Assembly: GCA_949287785.1 (NCBI GenBank)
Contig: CASEHR010000026.1
Span: 1-8,932 of the forward strand
Direction: 5' to 3'
DNA from: an uncultured Bacillota bacterium
Lineage (GTDB): Bacteria > Bacillota_I > Bacilli_A > Erysipelotrichales > Erysipelotrichaceae
DNA length: 8,932 nucleotides
The notes under the pieces are model-generated. The model made no database searches, was not told the origin of the DNA, and worked only from the letters and a program-made list of their open reading frames with translations. Below are positions 1-5,963 of the stretch, one piece after another. Made by a program: the position numbers and the translations under genes. Position 1 is the first letter of the stretch; each line of letters opens with the position of its first letter.

Positions 1-9
1 TGCCAGAAT

Positions 10-483
10 TTACAGGAGGCGTTCCTTGACCTCCTCGATGATACTTTCCGGGATCATTTGAGTGATATCACCACCGTAATGCGCAACTTCCTTGGCGATC
101 GACGAAGAAAGGAAAGAAAATTCCGGCTTGGCAACCAAAAAAACAGTCTCGATATCCTTATCGAGTTTCATATTCGTCGTCGCTAGAGCCAGTTCATATT
201 CATAGTCCGCTATCGCTCTGATCCCTCTGACCAGAACACTGCAGCCTTCTTTTTTAGCTATATTTACCGTCAATCCATTGCCGATTATGACTCTTACATT
301 AGAAAAATGTCTAGTACATTTTTCGATCAGTTCTTTACGTTCCTGAGGACTGAAAGTTGCCTTCTTAGATACGTTTTCATTGATTGCGACTACCACTTCA
401 TCATAGAGCTTCGATGCTCTTTCGATGATATCCAGGTGGCCGATTGTTATAGGATCAAAAGATCCCGGATACATCGCTTTCAT
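10..483 (-). CDS. coaD: Phosphopantetheine adenylyltransferase (CoaD)
   Basis: Transfers AMP from ATP to 4'-phosphopantetheine to make dephospho-CoA, the penultimate step of CoA synthesis, in the cytoplasm. The 157-residue product has the usual family length. It shows the N-terminal nucleotidyltransferase motif YPGSFDP followed by GHLD (H16), the RGIR loop (residues 86-89) that contacts ATP, and the C-terminal SFLSSSIAKEVA block (about 123-134). A GTG lies two codons upstream, but ATG 483 is preferred: AGAGG (complement of 489-493) sits 5 bases before it. The ATG overlaps the rsmD stop as ATGA (480-483), so translation is probably coupled to rsmD, its usual partner in Bacillota. One oddity is NMKL (104-107) where the family usually has N-R-x-L. 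Identification is secure. The stop lies 9 bases from the window edge, so any further operon member is out of view. Confidence 0.96.
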   Translation of the reverse strand: MKAMYPGSFDPITIGHLDIIERASKLYDEVVVAINENVSKKATFSPQERKELIEKCTRHFSNVRVIIGNGLTVNIAKKEGCSVLVRGIRAIADYEYELALATTNMKLDKDIETVFLVAKPEFSFLSSSIAKEVAHYGGDITQMIPESIIEEVKERLL

Positions 484-1019
484 AAACACCTCTTATAATA
501 ATACAGATCGGTTATGCCGTATGATCTTTTTTTATATAGGATAAGATCGCCGTAACAGTCATTCATCACGGTGTGGCTATCCACTTCATAGATCAGAACA
601 CCGTCATCTTTCAGCATCTTCTTATCTGCTATCATCATCATAAGTTCATCACGATCATCAAAAGCATACGGCGGATCCAAAAAAATGATATCAAAAGTCT
701 CATTCAATTTCTTCAACAAAGCAGCGTGATCCAAATCGTATATCACAACTTCTTCTTCGATCTTAAGTGTATTTTCCAAGATGGCCTTGATTGCTTTTCT
801 GCTCTTGTCATTGATCACTGCTCTTTTAACACCGCGCGATAAGGCTTCTATCGCAACAGCGCCACTGCCGGCAAACAAATCGAGAATTACTTCTTTTTCA
901 CTGATATCTCCAAGTGATGAAAAAAGAGCTTCTTTGACCATATCCTTAGTCGGCCTTGTGTCACTGTCAGGTGCAACAAGACGCATATTCTTGTATTTAC
1001 CAGCGATCACTCTAAGCAT
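480..1019 (-). CDS. rsmD: 16S rRNA (guanine966-N2)-methyltransferase (RsmD)
   Basis: SAM-dependent methyltransferase of the RsmD/YhhF family, which in characterised members methylates G966 of 16S rRNA during 30S assembly. The 179-residue product starts with the family signature RVIAGKYKN, then TRPTKDMVKEALFSSL (about 21-36). Motif I of the Rossmann fold is LDLFAGSGAVAIEALSRG (46-63) and binds SAM. The catalytic DPPY tetrad is at 115-118, preceded by FDIIFL. The start is fixed by AAGGAG (complement of 1027-1032), 7 bases upstream. It overlaps the end of the ftsW-like gene by 8 bases and the coaD start by 4, so it is the middle cistron of a tightly coupled operon. Nothing is missing from the catalytic core. 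Confidence 0.95.
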   Translation of the reverse strand: MLRVIAGKYKNMRLVAPDSDTRPTKDMVKEALFSSLGDISEKEVILDLFAGSGAVAIEALSRGVKRAVINDKSRKAIKAILENTLKIEEEVVIYDLDHAALLKKLNETFDIIFLDPPYAFDDRDELMMMIADKKMLKDDGVLIYEVDSHTVMNDCYGDLILYKKRSYGITDLYYYKRCL

Positions 1020-2196
1020 CAGCCTGCTCCTTGGCGATCATTCTGATCCTGATGATCTCATTTTGGGCAATACCTAAAGCGATCATGGCCGCAAGTGAAC
1101 TTGAACCACCACTTGATACCAGCAATAAAGGAACACCTGTCAGAGGGATAAGTCCACTGACGCCGCCGACATTGAGAATAAAGTGCAGACCAAAATACAG
1201 TATGACACCTAAAAAGACGATCTTTGCCCTGAGATCCGCATACTTATTGGTGGCATGTCTTGCAAGTCTTATAATAATGATTCCATATAAAACGACCAAG
1301 ATAATCAATCCGATAATACCCAATTCTTCAACAATAACCACTAGGATAAAATCACTTGATGGGTTAGGGAAGTTCATATATTTATGGACGGAATTGCCAT
1401 AACCGACGCCGAACAGACCTCCGGTAGCGAAAGCAACAAGCGCCATCACCAGGTGGTAACCTGTCGAATACTGATCAGCAAAAGGATCGGCAGCCGAGGT
1501 GAAACGTGAGATCATATAGTTATCGCCAAGGCTATTCAATAGACTCGTTCCGATAGGAGAAAGAACGAAGATAATAATGCCAATGCCGGCAAGCATAACT
1601 AACCGCATTCTAACATTGTATTTATATAACGCCTGTCTTTTAGGTACCATCAGAAGCAGGTAAGCAATGCCGAACAGTATAACACCGGAACCCGTATCTT
1701 TTTCCCAGATTACGATAATCACCGTATACGCAAGCATCAGGTACAAGAGTCTGCGAAATTTATTGCGCTCTTCTTCACTGTCTTTAAAATTCTGCGTCAG
1801 CGACAAGGCAAAATATACTATCGTAAATACTTTTGCGAATTCCGAAGGCTGGATTGTAAAACTACCGATCCTGATCCAGGCATAGGCACCGCCGAGATCA
1901 CCGAACAATCGTGTTGATAAAAGGACAGCGACCATCACAAACGCCAGAGTATCAAAGATCTTTCGGCGCAACTTGAAGACCGAAAAGCGGCTCAGAAACA
2001 AGTAACATCCAATGCCAATTGCTAAATATGCCAACTGACGGATGATCACATTTACAATGACCGATGTCTCCCCTTGCGCATCACCCATCTCAGCACTGGC
2101 GATCATCAAAGTACCAAAGACCATCAGGATGATCAGGGCTATCGTGATCCATTGATCGCTGTTTTTCAAAAAGATATTAAAACGTCTTTTTTGCAT
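1012..2196 (-). CDS. ftsW: FtsW/RodA/SpoVE-family peptidoglycan glycosyltransferase
   Basis: Polytopic SEDS-family membrane protein that polymerises lipid II into glycan strands, normally with a class B penicillin-binding protein. The 394-residue product has about ten hydrophobic segments, starting near residue 16. SEDS hallmarks are GAYAWIRIGSFTIQPSEFAK (103-122), SSDFILVVIVEELG (280-293) with the presumed catalytic Asp at 282, and LNVGGVSGLIPLTGVP (341-356) followed by SSGGSSS (361-367). Most FtsW/RodA proteins have H-T/S-D before FIF and S-Y-G-G-S in the last block; here these read S-S-D and S-S-G-G-S. I lean to FtsW over RodA because ftsW lies near rsmD-coaD in Bacillus, but SEDS subtypes are hard to separate by eye. 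It is the first gene of the operon. No Shine-Dalgarno precedes ATG 2196, and the promoter lies directly against it. Confidence 0.9.
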   Translation of the reverse strand: MQKRRFNIFLKNSDQWITIALIILMVFGTLMIASAEMGDAQGETSVIVNVIIRQLAYLAIGIGCYLFLSRFSVFKLRRKIFDTLAFVMVAVLLSTRLFGDLGGAYAWIRIGSFTIQPSEFAKVFTIVYFALSLTQNFKDSEEERNKFRRLLYLMLAYTVIIVIWEKDTGSGVILFGIAYLLLMVPKRQALYKYNVRMRLVMLAGIGIIIFVLSPIGTSLLNSLGDNYMISRFTSAADPFADQYSTGYHLVMALVAFATGGLFGVGYGNSVHKYMNFPNPSSDFILVVIVEELGIIGLIILVVLYGIIIIRLARHATNKYADLRAKIVFLGVILYFGLHFILNVGGVSGLIPLTGVPLLLVSSGGSSSLAAMIALGIAQNEIIRIRMIAKEQADA

Positions 2197-2202
2197 AAGC
2201 GT

Positions 2203-2231
2203 ATTTTATCATAATTGCACTACAGAGAAAA
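2203..2231 (-). promoter_or_regulatory. Predicted promoter of the ftsW-rsmD-coaD operon (extended -10)
   Basis: Read on the minus strand, TAAAAT (2208 to 2203) is preceded by TGA, which gives the extended -10 form TGn-TAAAAT. Seventeen bases upstream there is only a weak T-rich -35 (TTTTCT, 2231-2226), which an extended -10 can compensate for. The expected start, 7 bases past the -10, is position 2196, the A of the ftsW ATG. It overlaps the oppositely directed def promoter. An alternative -10, TATGAT at 2213-2208, would give a 5-base leader. Confidence 0.55.
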
Positions 2232-2243
2232 ATCACCTATAAT
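2215..2243 (+). promoter_or_regulatory. Predicted sigma-A-type promoter of the def-rnj-lemA operon
   Basis: TTGCAC (2215-2220), a 17-base spacer and a perfect TATAAT (2238-2243) form a housekeeping-type promoter with ideal spacing and a half-matching -35. The predicted transcription start, 7 bases after the -10, is A2250, which is the first base of the ATG chosen for def. No Shine-Dalgarno sequence lies between the promoter and the gene. The -35 and spacer overlap the divergent ftsW promoter. Confidence 0.7.
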
Positions 2244-2249
2244 ATGCTC

Positions 2250-2810
2250 ATGAAGATCAACACAGAAACAATAGTCAAAGACAATAATTCTGCGATCAGA
2301 AATAAAAGCGTCGATGTGACTTTGCCGCTCAGTGATGAAGATCGTGATTTGTTGCTGGATATGTACAACTATGTCAAAAACTCAACAGATAAAGAGATTG
2401 CGGAGAAAGAAAACCTGCAACCGGCAGTCGGCATCTCGGCGATTCAGGTCGGTATCGGAAAGAAGATGATGGCAATCGTTATCAAGAACAGTGAAGGGAA
2501 AATCGTTTATCAATACGCCATGGCAAATCCTAAGATCATCTCTGAATCAGTGGAAAAAGCTTACCTTGCCGGTGGCGAAGGTTGTCTTTCAGTACCTGAT
2601 GAGCATGAAGGTTATGTTTACCGCGCTCGAAGAATAAAGGTCAAAGGATATGATTTATTGACTGACAAAGAAGTCGTAATCAAGGCACAAGACTATCTGG
2701 CGATCGTCTTTCAGCATGAATTAGATCATTTTAAAGGAATCTTGTACTACGATCATATCGACAAAGAGGACCCGTTTCATGTAAAAGAAAATGCATATTG
2801 TCTCGAATAG
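2250..2810 (+). CDS. def: Peptide deformylase, type 2
   Basis: Metalloenzyme that removes the formyl group from the N-terminal Met of nascent proteins at the ribosome exit. The three family motifs are present: motif 1 as AVGISAIQ (59-66, with active-site Q66), motif 2 EGCLS (110-114, metal ligand C112) and motif 3 HELDH (156-160, two metal His and catalytic Glu). The 186-residue length, the insertion before motif 1 and the tail YYDHIDKEDPF match Gram-positive type 2 enzymes. Motif 1 departs from the usual GVGLAAPQ. An ATG at 2244 is in frame but abuts the -10 box and would lie upstream of the predicted RNA start, so ATG 2250 is chosen; it also aligns better with the family N terminus. There is no Shine-Dalgarno, so the mRNA may be leaderless. 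It is first in an operon with rnj; these two genes are also near neighbours in Bacillus subtilis (defB, rnjA). Confidence 0.95.
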   Translation: MKINTETIVKDNNSAIRNKSVDVTLPLSDEDRDLLLDMYNYVKNSTDKEIAEKENLQPAVGISAIQVGIGKKMMAIVIKNSEGKIVYQYAMANPKIISESVEKAYLAGGEGCLSVPDEHEGYVYRARRIKVKGYDLLTDKEVVIKAQDYLAIVFQHELDHFKGILYYDHIDKEDPFHVKENAYCLE

Positions 2811-2813
2811 GAG
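2808..2813 (+). promoter_or_regulatory. rnj ribosome binding site built into the def stop codon
   Basis: The sequence TAGGAG contains the def stop (TAG, 2808-2810) and a strong Shine-Dalgarno AGGAG (2809-2813), 5 bases before ATG 2819. This decides the rnj start: an in-frame TTG at 2798 lies inside def and has no such site. Ribosomes terminating on def are placed to reinitiate on rnj. Confidence 0.85.
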
Positions 2814-2818
2814 AAATC

Positions 2819-4567
2819 ATGGCTAATCGCACTAATCACAATTACACTAATTACAATACACTTAACTTCAACAGTAAAACCGATACTTTGGTCTACGCCC
2901 TTGGCGGACTTGGTGAGATCGGTAAAAACATGTATTGCTTTGAGCATGACGATGAGATCATCATCGTCGATGCCGGCGTTAAATTCCCTGATGATGATCT
3001 GCTGGGTATCGACTATGTGATCCCAGACTATACTCATCTCATCAAGAATAAAGACAAAATAAAAGCTCTGATAATCACTCACGGTCATGAAGATCATATC
3101 GGTGGAATCCCTTTTTTACTGTTGTCTTGTCCGATCGAAAAGATCTATGCCCCGCGTTTTGCAAAAGCATTGATCGAAAAGAAACTTTCGGAAAAAAGGC
3201 GCTTGTCGAAGACTAAGATCATTGAGATCAACAGCGATTCTTCCGTTAAAACCAAGTATTTCACGGTTGGTTTTTTTAACACGATCCATTCAATTCCAGA
3301 CAGTTTAGGTATCCTCATCAACACACCGAACGGTCGGATCGTCGAGACAGGTGATTTCAAGTTTGATCTCACTCCTATCGGTACCAACGCCGACTACCAG
3401 AAAATGGCATATATCGGAGCAGCCGGCGTAACCTTACTAATGAGTGACAGTACCAACTCAGAGGTCGAAGGTTTCTCGATCTCTGAAAAACAAGTAATAC
3501 AATCGATCCGTGATATCTTTAAAAAGACTAAAGGCCGTTTGCTGGTTTCTACTTTCGCCTCAAATGTCGACCGCTTATCGCAGATTTTGAAATGCGCATA
3601 TGATTGCGGCAGAAGAGTCGTTGTATTTGGCCGCAGTATGCAAAACGTCGTAGAGATCGGTCTTAAACTGAAGACCATCGATATCGACGAAGATGCATTT
3701 ATCGATCCTGACCTGCTTGGGACGATTCCGCCCGAGAAACTTTGCATTGTCTGTACAGGATCACAAGGTGAGACATTGGCCGCTCTTTCAAGAATCGCCA
3801 ACGGGACCCATAAGCACGTCCGGATCATCCCGGGCGACACCGTCGTCTTATCTTCCAATCCGGTACCGGGGAATGCGATCAATGTATCGGGTATTATCAA
3901 TCAGCTCACAAGATGCGGCGCCACTGTCTTAGAAAATACGACCTTGGCAAGTTTACATACTACCGGACATGCTTCGCGTGAAGAACAGAAACTCATGATC
4001 CAATTGATCAAACCAAAGTATTTCATGCCGATGCATGGTGAATACAAGATGTTAAAAAAACATGCCGAAACAGCCATGGAAACCGGTATCCCAGCCGACA
4101 ACTGCTTCGTTATGGCCAATGGTGATGCGTTAGTATTGCATGAAGGCGAAGTATACAGAGCCAACACCCGTATCCAGACCGATGCTATCTATGTTGACGG
4201 AAATGATATTTCCGGCTTGTCGACTTCGGTTATCAAAGATCGAAAGATCTTAGCTGATAATGGCATGGTCGCTGTCGTCGTCTGTATCGATTCCCGAAAC
4301 AACAAGATACTGTGCCGCCCAGGCATCGTATCCCGCGGTTTCGTCTTTATCAAAGAATCACAAACCCTTCTGAAGGAGGCTGAACTTCTGGTGTATGAAG
4401 CTTTAAAACAAGCTATGAAACAAAAGGTTACTTTCGGTGATCTGAAAAACACCATCCGCAATACGCTGGAGCCTTATCTATACCGTAAAACGAACCGGAA
4501 TCCGATCGTCATCCCGGTCATTCTCAATCATCGTGATGCGATCCGCAAAGTCCAGACAGGTAACTGA
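2819..4567 (+). CDS. rnj: Ribonuclease J (5'-3' exo/endoribonuclease)
   Basis: Metallo-beta-lactamase/beta-CASP ribonuclease responsible for mRNA turnover and RNA 5'-end maturation in Bacillota. The 582-residue product opens with GGLGEIGKN (29-37), then the zinc motif HGHEDH (88-93). Further landmarks are HSIPDS (157-162), ETGDFKFD (176-183), MSDSTN (208-213), beta-CASP STFASN (244-249), CTGSQGE (312-318), LHTTGHAS (379-386) and PMHGEY (404-409). The C-terminal RNase J domain follows and ends near EPYLYRKTNRNPIVIP. RNase J1 and J2 cannot be told apart securely, but the intact catalytic motifs favour an active J1-like enzyme. An Asn/Thr/Tyr-rich segment of about 20 residues precedes the conserved fold and is longer than usual. 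It is coupled to def upstream, and lemA starts one base after its stop. Confidence 0.96.
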   Translation: MANRTNHNYTNYNTLNFNSKTDTLVYALGGLGEIGKNMYCFEHDDEIIIVDAGVKFPDDDLLGIDYVIPDYTHLIKNKDKIKALIITHGHEDHIGGIPFLLLSCPIEKIYAPRFAKALIEKKLSEKRRLSKTKIIEINSDSSVKTKYFTVGFFNTIHSIPDSLGILINTPNGRIVETGDFKFDLTPIGTNADYQKMAYIGAAGVTLLMSDSTNSEVEGFSISEKQVIQSIRDIFKKTKGRLLVSTFASNVDRLSQILKCAYDCGRRVVVFGRSMQNVVEIGLKLKTIDIDEDAFIDPDLLGTIPPEKLCIVCTGSQGETLAALSRIANGTHKHVRIIPGDTVVLSSNPVPGNAINVSGIINQLTRCGATVLENTTLASLHTTGHASREEQKLMIQLIKPKYFMPMHGEYKMLKKHAETAMETGIPADNCFVMANGDALVLHEGEVYRANTRIQTDAIYVDGNDISGLSTSVIKDRKILADNGMVAVVVCIDSRNNKILCRPGIVSRGFVFIKESQTLLKEAELLVYEALKQAMKQKVTFGDLKNTIRNTLEPYLYRKTNRNPIVIPVILNHRDAIRKVQTGN

Positions 4568-4568
4568 T

Positions 4569-5099
4569 ATGCTGATCATTGTTTTAGTTGTAATAACTTT
4601 TTCGATAATCCTCTGGATCATAACCGTTACCAATAACTTCAAACGTTTGGAGGTCAAGATCGAAGAAGCCCGCTCCGGTATTGAAGTAGCTTTGGAAAAA
4701 CGTTCCGACACGCTGACTAAACTCCGTGATGCTGCGGGAACTTATATGAAACACGAATCTTCTACCTTTCAGAAAATCGTCGCTTTACGCAAAGGGATGT
4801 CCTTAAAGGAACTTGAGGACGCTGATAATCAAATGATAAAAATGAGCAATGATCTTTTAGCTTTAGGCGAAAATTATCCCGAACTAAGATCATCCGATGT
4901 CTTCATCGAACTTGAAAAAGGAGTCAGCGACGCTGAAGAGCATTTACAAGCCGCAAGAAGAGTATACAATGCGAATGTCAGCTCATATAATACAGCGATC
5001 GCGATGTTCCCAAACAGTCTTCTGAAGGGATCGAGACAATCTCTTCCTTTCTACGAGGCTGATAGCCGAAAACATCAAGATGTCGAGATGAAATTCTGA
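4569..5099 (+). CDS. lemA: LemA family membrane protein
   Basis: A LemA-domain protein of unknown molecular function. The 176-residue product has one N-terminal membrane segment (about residues 1-20) directly after the initiator Met, followed by a predicted all-helical domain. Family features are the segment NNFKRLEVKIEEARSGIEV (22-40) with the KRSD and YMKHES blocks, and the near-terminal signature VYNANVSSYNTAIAMFPNSLL (about 138-158), which matches the usual YN-x-x-I-x-x-FP-x-N pattern. The start at 4569 is preferred over in-frame ATG 4533 inside rnj: AGGT (4558-4561) lies 7 bases before it, and the Met then leads directly into the membrane segment. It begins 1 base after the rnj stop and is followed 2 bases later by a DUF3137 gene, a common LemA partner. 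The charged C-terminal tail after residue 158 is not conserved in my recollection of the family. Confidence 0.9.
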   Translation: MLIIVLVVITFSIILWIITVTNNFKRLEVKIEEARSGIEVALEKRSDTLTKLRDAAGTYMKHESSTFQKIVALRKGMSLKELEDADNQMIKMSNDLLALGENYPELRSSDVFIELEKGVSDAEEHLQAARRVYNANVSSYNTAIAMFPNSLLKGSRQSLPFYEADSRKHQDVEMKF

Positions 5100-5101
5100 T
5101 C

Positions 5102-5923
5102 ATGTCTGATACCGAATTAAATCAATTATTACATAAAGAGAAAAGGAAACAACTGGTGCTTTTTGTTGCGATTGCGATCAGTGTTCTCCTTTTTTTCTTC
5201 CTGCCCTTTTTGGGAGTGATCACTATCGTTATTAGCGTCGGATTATATTCGCGAAGCAAAAAAGTGATCAAAGATAACATTGGCTCCATGATCGCTTATG
5301 ATGTTATCGGCAAGTATATTGATGATCTCGAATATCATCAGAGCGAACAATTCGACCACTCACTGATCAATTCTGTATACATGGCTTTCCCCGGATACGA
5401 TCGCATCAGGACCAACGATCTCATCTGCGGCTTTTATAAAAATCATAAAATAAGGATGTGTGATCTGATTCTGACTGATAGGCGTGTCTCAACAGCCGGT
5501 AAAGGCACAAGTACGCATAATGTCACTGTCTTTCAAGGACCTTACATTGAAATGGCGTTTGCTAAAAAAGTCAAAGAACAGGTAACTGTAACTAATGATA
5601 AATTTCTGAGTGATGGAAATATCAATATGGAGAGCGAGAGTTTTAACGAAGCATTCAATGTCTATAGTCAAAGTGAACACGACGCCTTTTTTGTGCTGAC
5701 ACCACAAATGATGGAAAGAATTGAGAAATTGAATGATTTAGCCGGGGGCGATATCCATATTAATTTCCACCCCAATGGTAATATCTATTTCGCTATCAAC
5801 AATCATCAGAACAACTTTGAAATAGAATTCCATCATCGGGATATCACGATGATCAAGGAAGATTTTGACAATCAATTGCGTTTTATAATTTCCCTGATCG
5901 ATGAGATTATAGAAGACGATTAA
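5102..5923 (+). CDS. DUF3137-like membrane protein, LemA partner
   Basis: A 273-residue protein with a charged N terminus (1-17), a long hydrophobic region at about 18-50 that could be a two-helix hairpin around FLPFLG, and a large soluble domain. The domain resembles DUF3137: FQGPYIEMAF (144-153) corresponds to the usual region where a fluorescence-like F-x-G core strand begins, and NVYSQSEHDAFFVLTPQMMERI (186-207) followed by GNIYFAINNHQNNFEIEF matches the pattern of family C termini. No enzymatic motif is visible. It begins 2 bases after the lemA stop with no strong ribosome binding site, which suggests translational coupling. It ends at the terminator, so it closes the operon. The family assignment is from remembered motifs and is moderately sure; the function is unknown. 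Confidence 0.72.
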   Translation: MSDTELNQLLHKEKRKQLVLFVAIAISVLLFFFLPFLGVITIVISVGLYSRSKKVIKDNIGSMIAYDVIGKYIDDLEYHQSEQFDHSLINSVYMAFPGYDRIRTNDLICGFYKNHKIRMCDLILTDRRVSTAGKGTSTHNVTVFQGPYIEMAFAKKVKEQVTVTNDKFLSDGNINMESESFNEAFNVYSQSEHDAFFVLTPQMMERIEKLNDLAGGDIHINFHPNGNIYFAINNHQNNFEIEFHHRDITMIKEDFDNQLRFIISLIDEIIEDD

Positions 5924-5956
5924 AAAAACCGGACCTTTTTACAGATCCGGCTTTTT
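5922..5956. terminator. Bidirectional intrinsic terminator between convergent operons
   Basis: The inverted repeat CCGGA (5929-5933) / TCCGG (5946-5950) has a 12-base loop. It is flanked by an A run (5922-5928) and a T run (5952-5956) that can extend the stem. The T run serves the def-rnj-lemA-DUF3137 transcript. The A run is a T run on the other strand and serves the dnaI-pfkA-pyk transcript. It overlaps the last stop codon of the plus-strand operon (5921-5923). Confidence 0.85.
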
Positions 5957-5963
5957 GATAAAA

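Noticed and set aside
2208..2213. TATGAT as the ftsW -10 box
   Set aside because: It matches TATAAT in five of six bases but has no -35 at proper spacing. TGA-TAAAAT fits an extended -10 and is preferred, although the alternative cannot be excluded.
2798..2818. TTG start for RNase J upstream of ATG 2819
   Set aside because: It lies inside the end of def with no ribosome binding site; AGGAG at 2809-2813 is placed exactly for ATG 2819.
3394..3900. Long open frame on the minus strand inside rnj (168 codons)
   Set aside because: It is fully antisense to a strongly conserved gene, has no recognisable motif, and is best read as a shadow frame. The same applies to the other long frames opposite or within the listed genes.
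4533..4568. ATG 4533 as the lemA start
   Set aside because: It would overlap rnj by 35 bases and put a polar stretch ahead of the membrane segment. ATG 4569 has AGGT at the right distance and leads directly into the hydrophobic helix.
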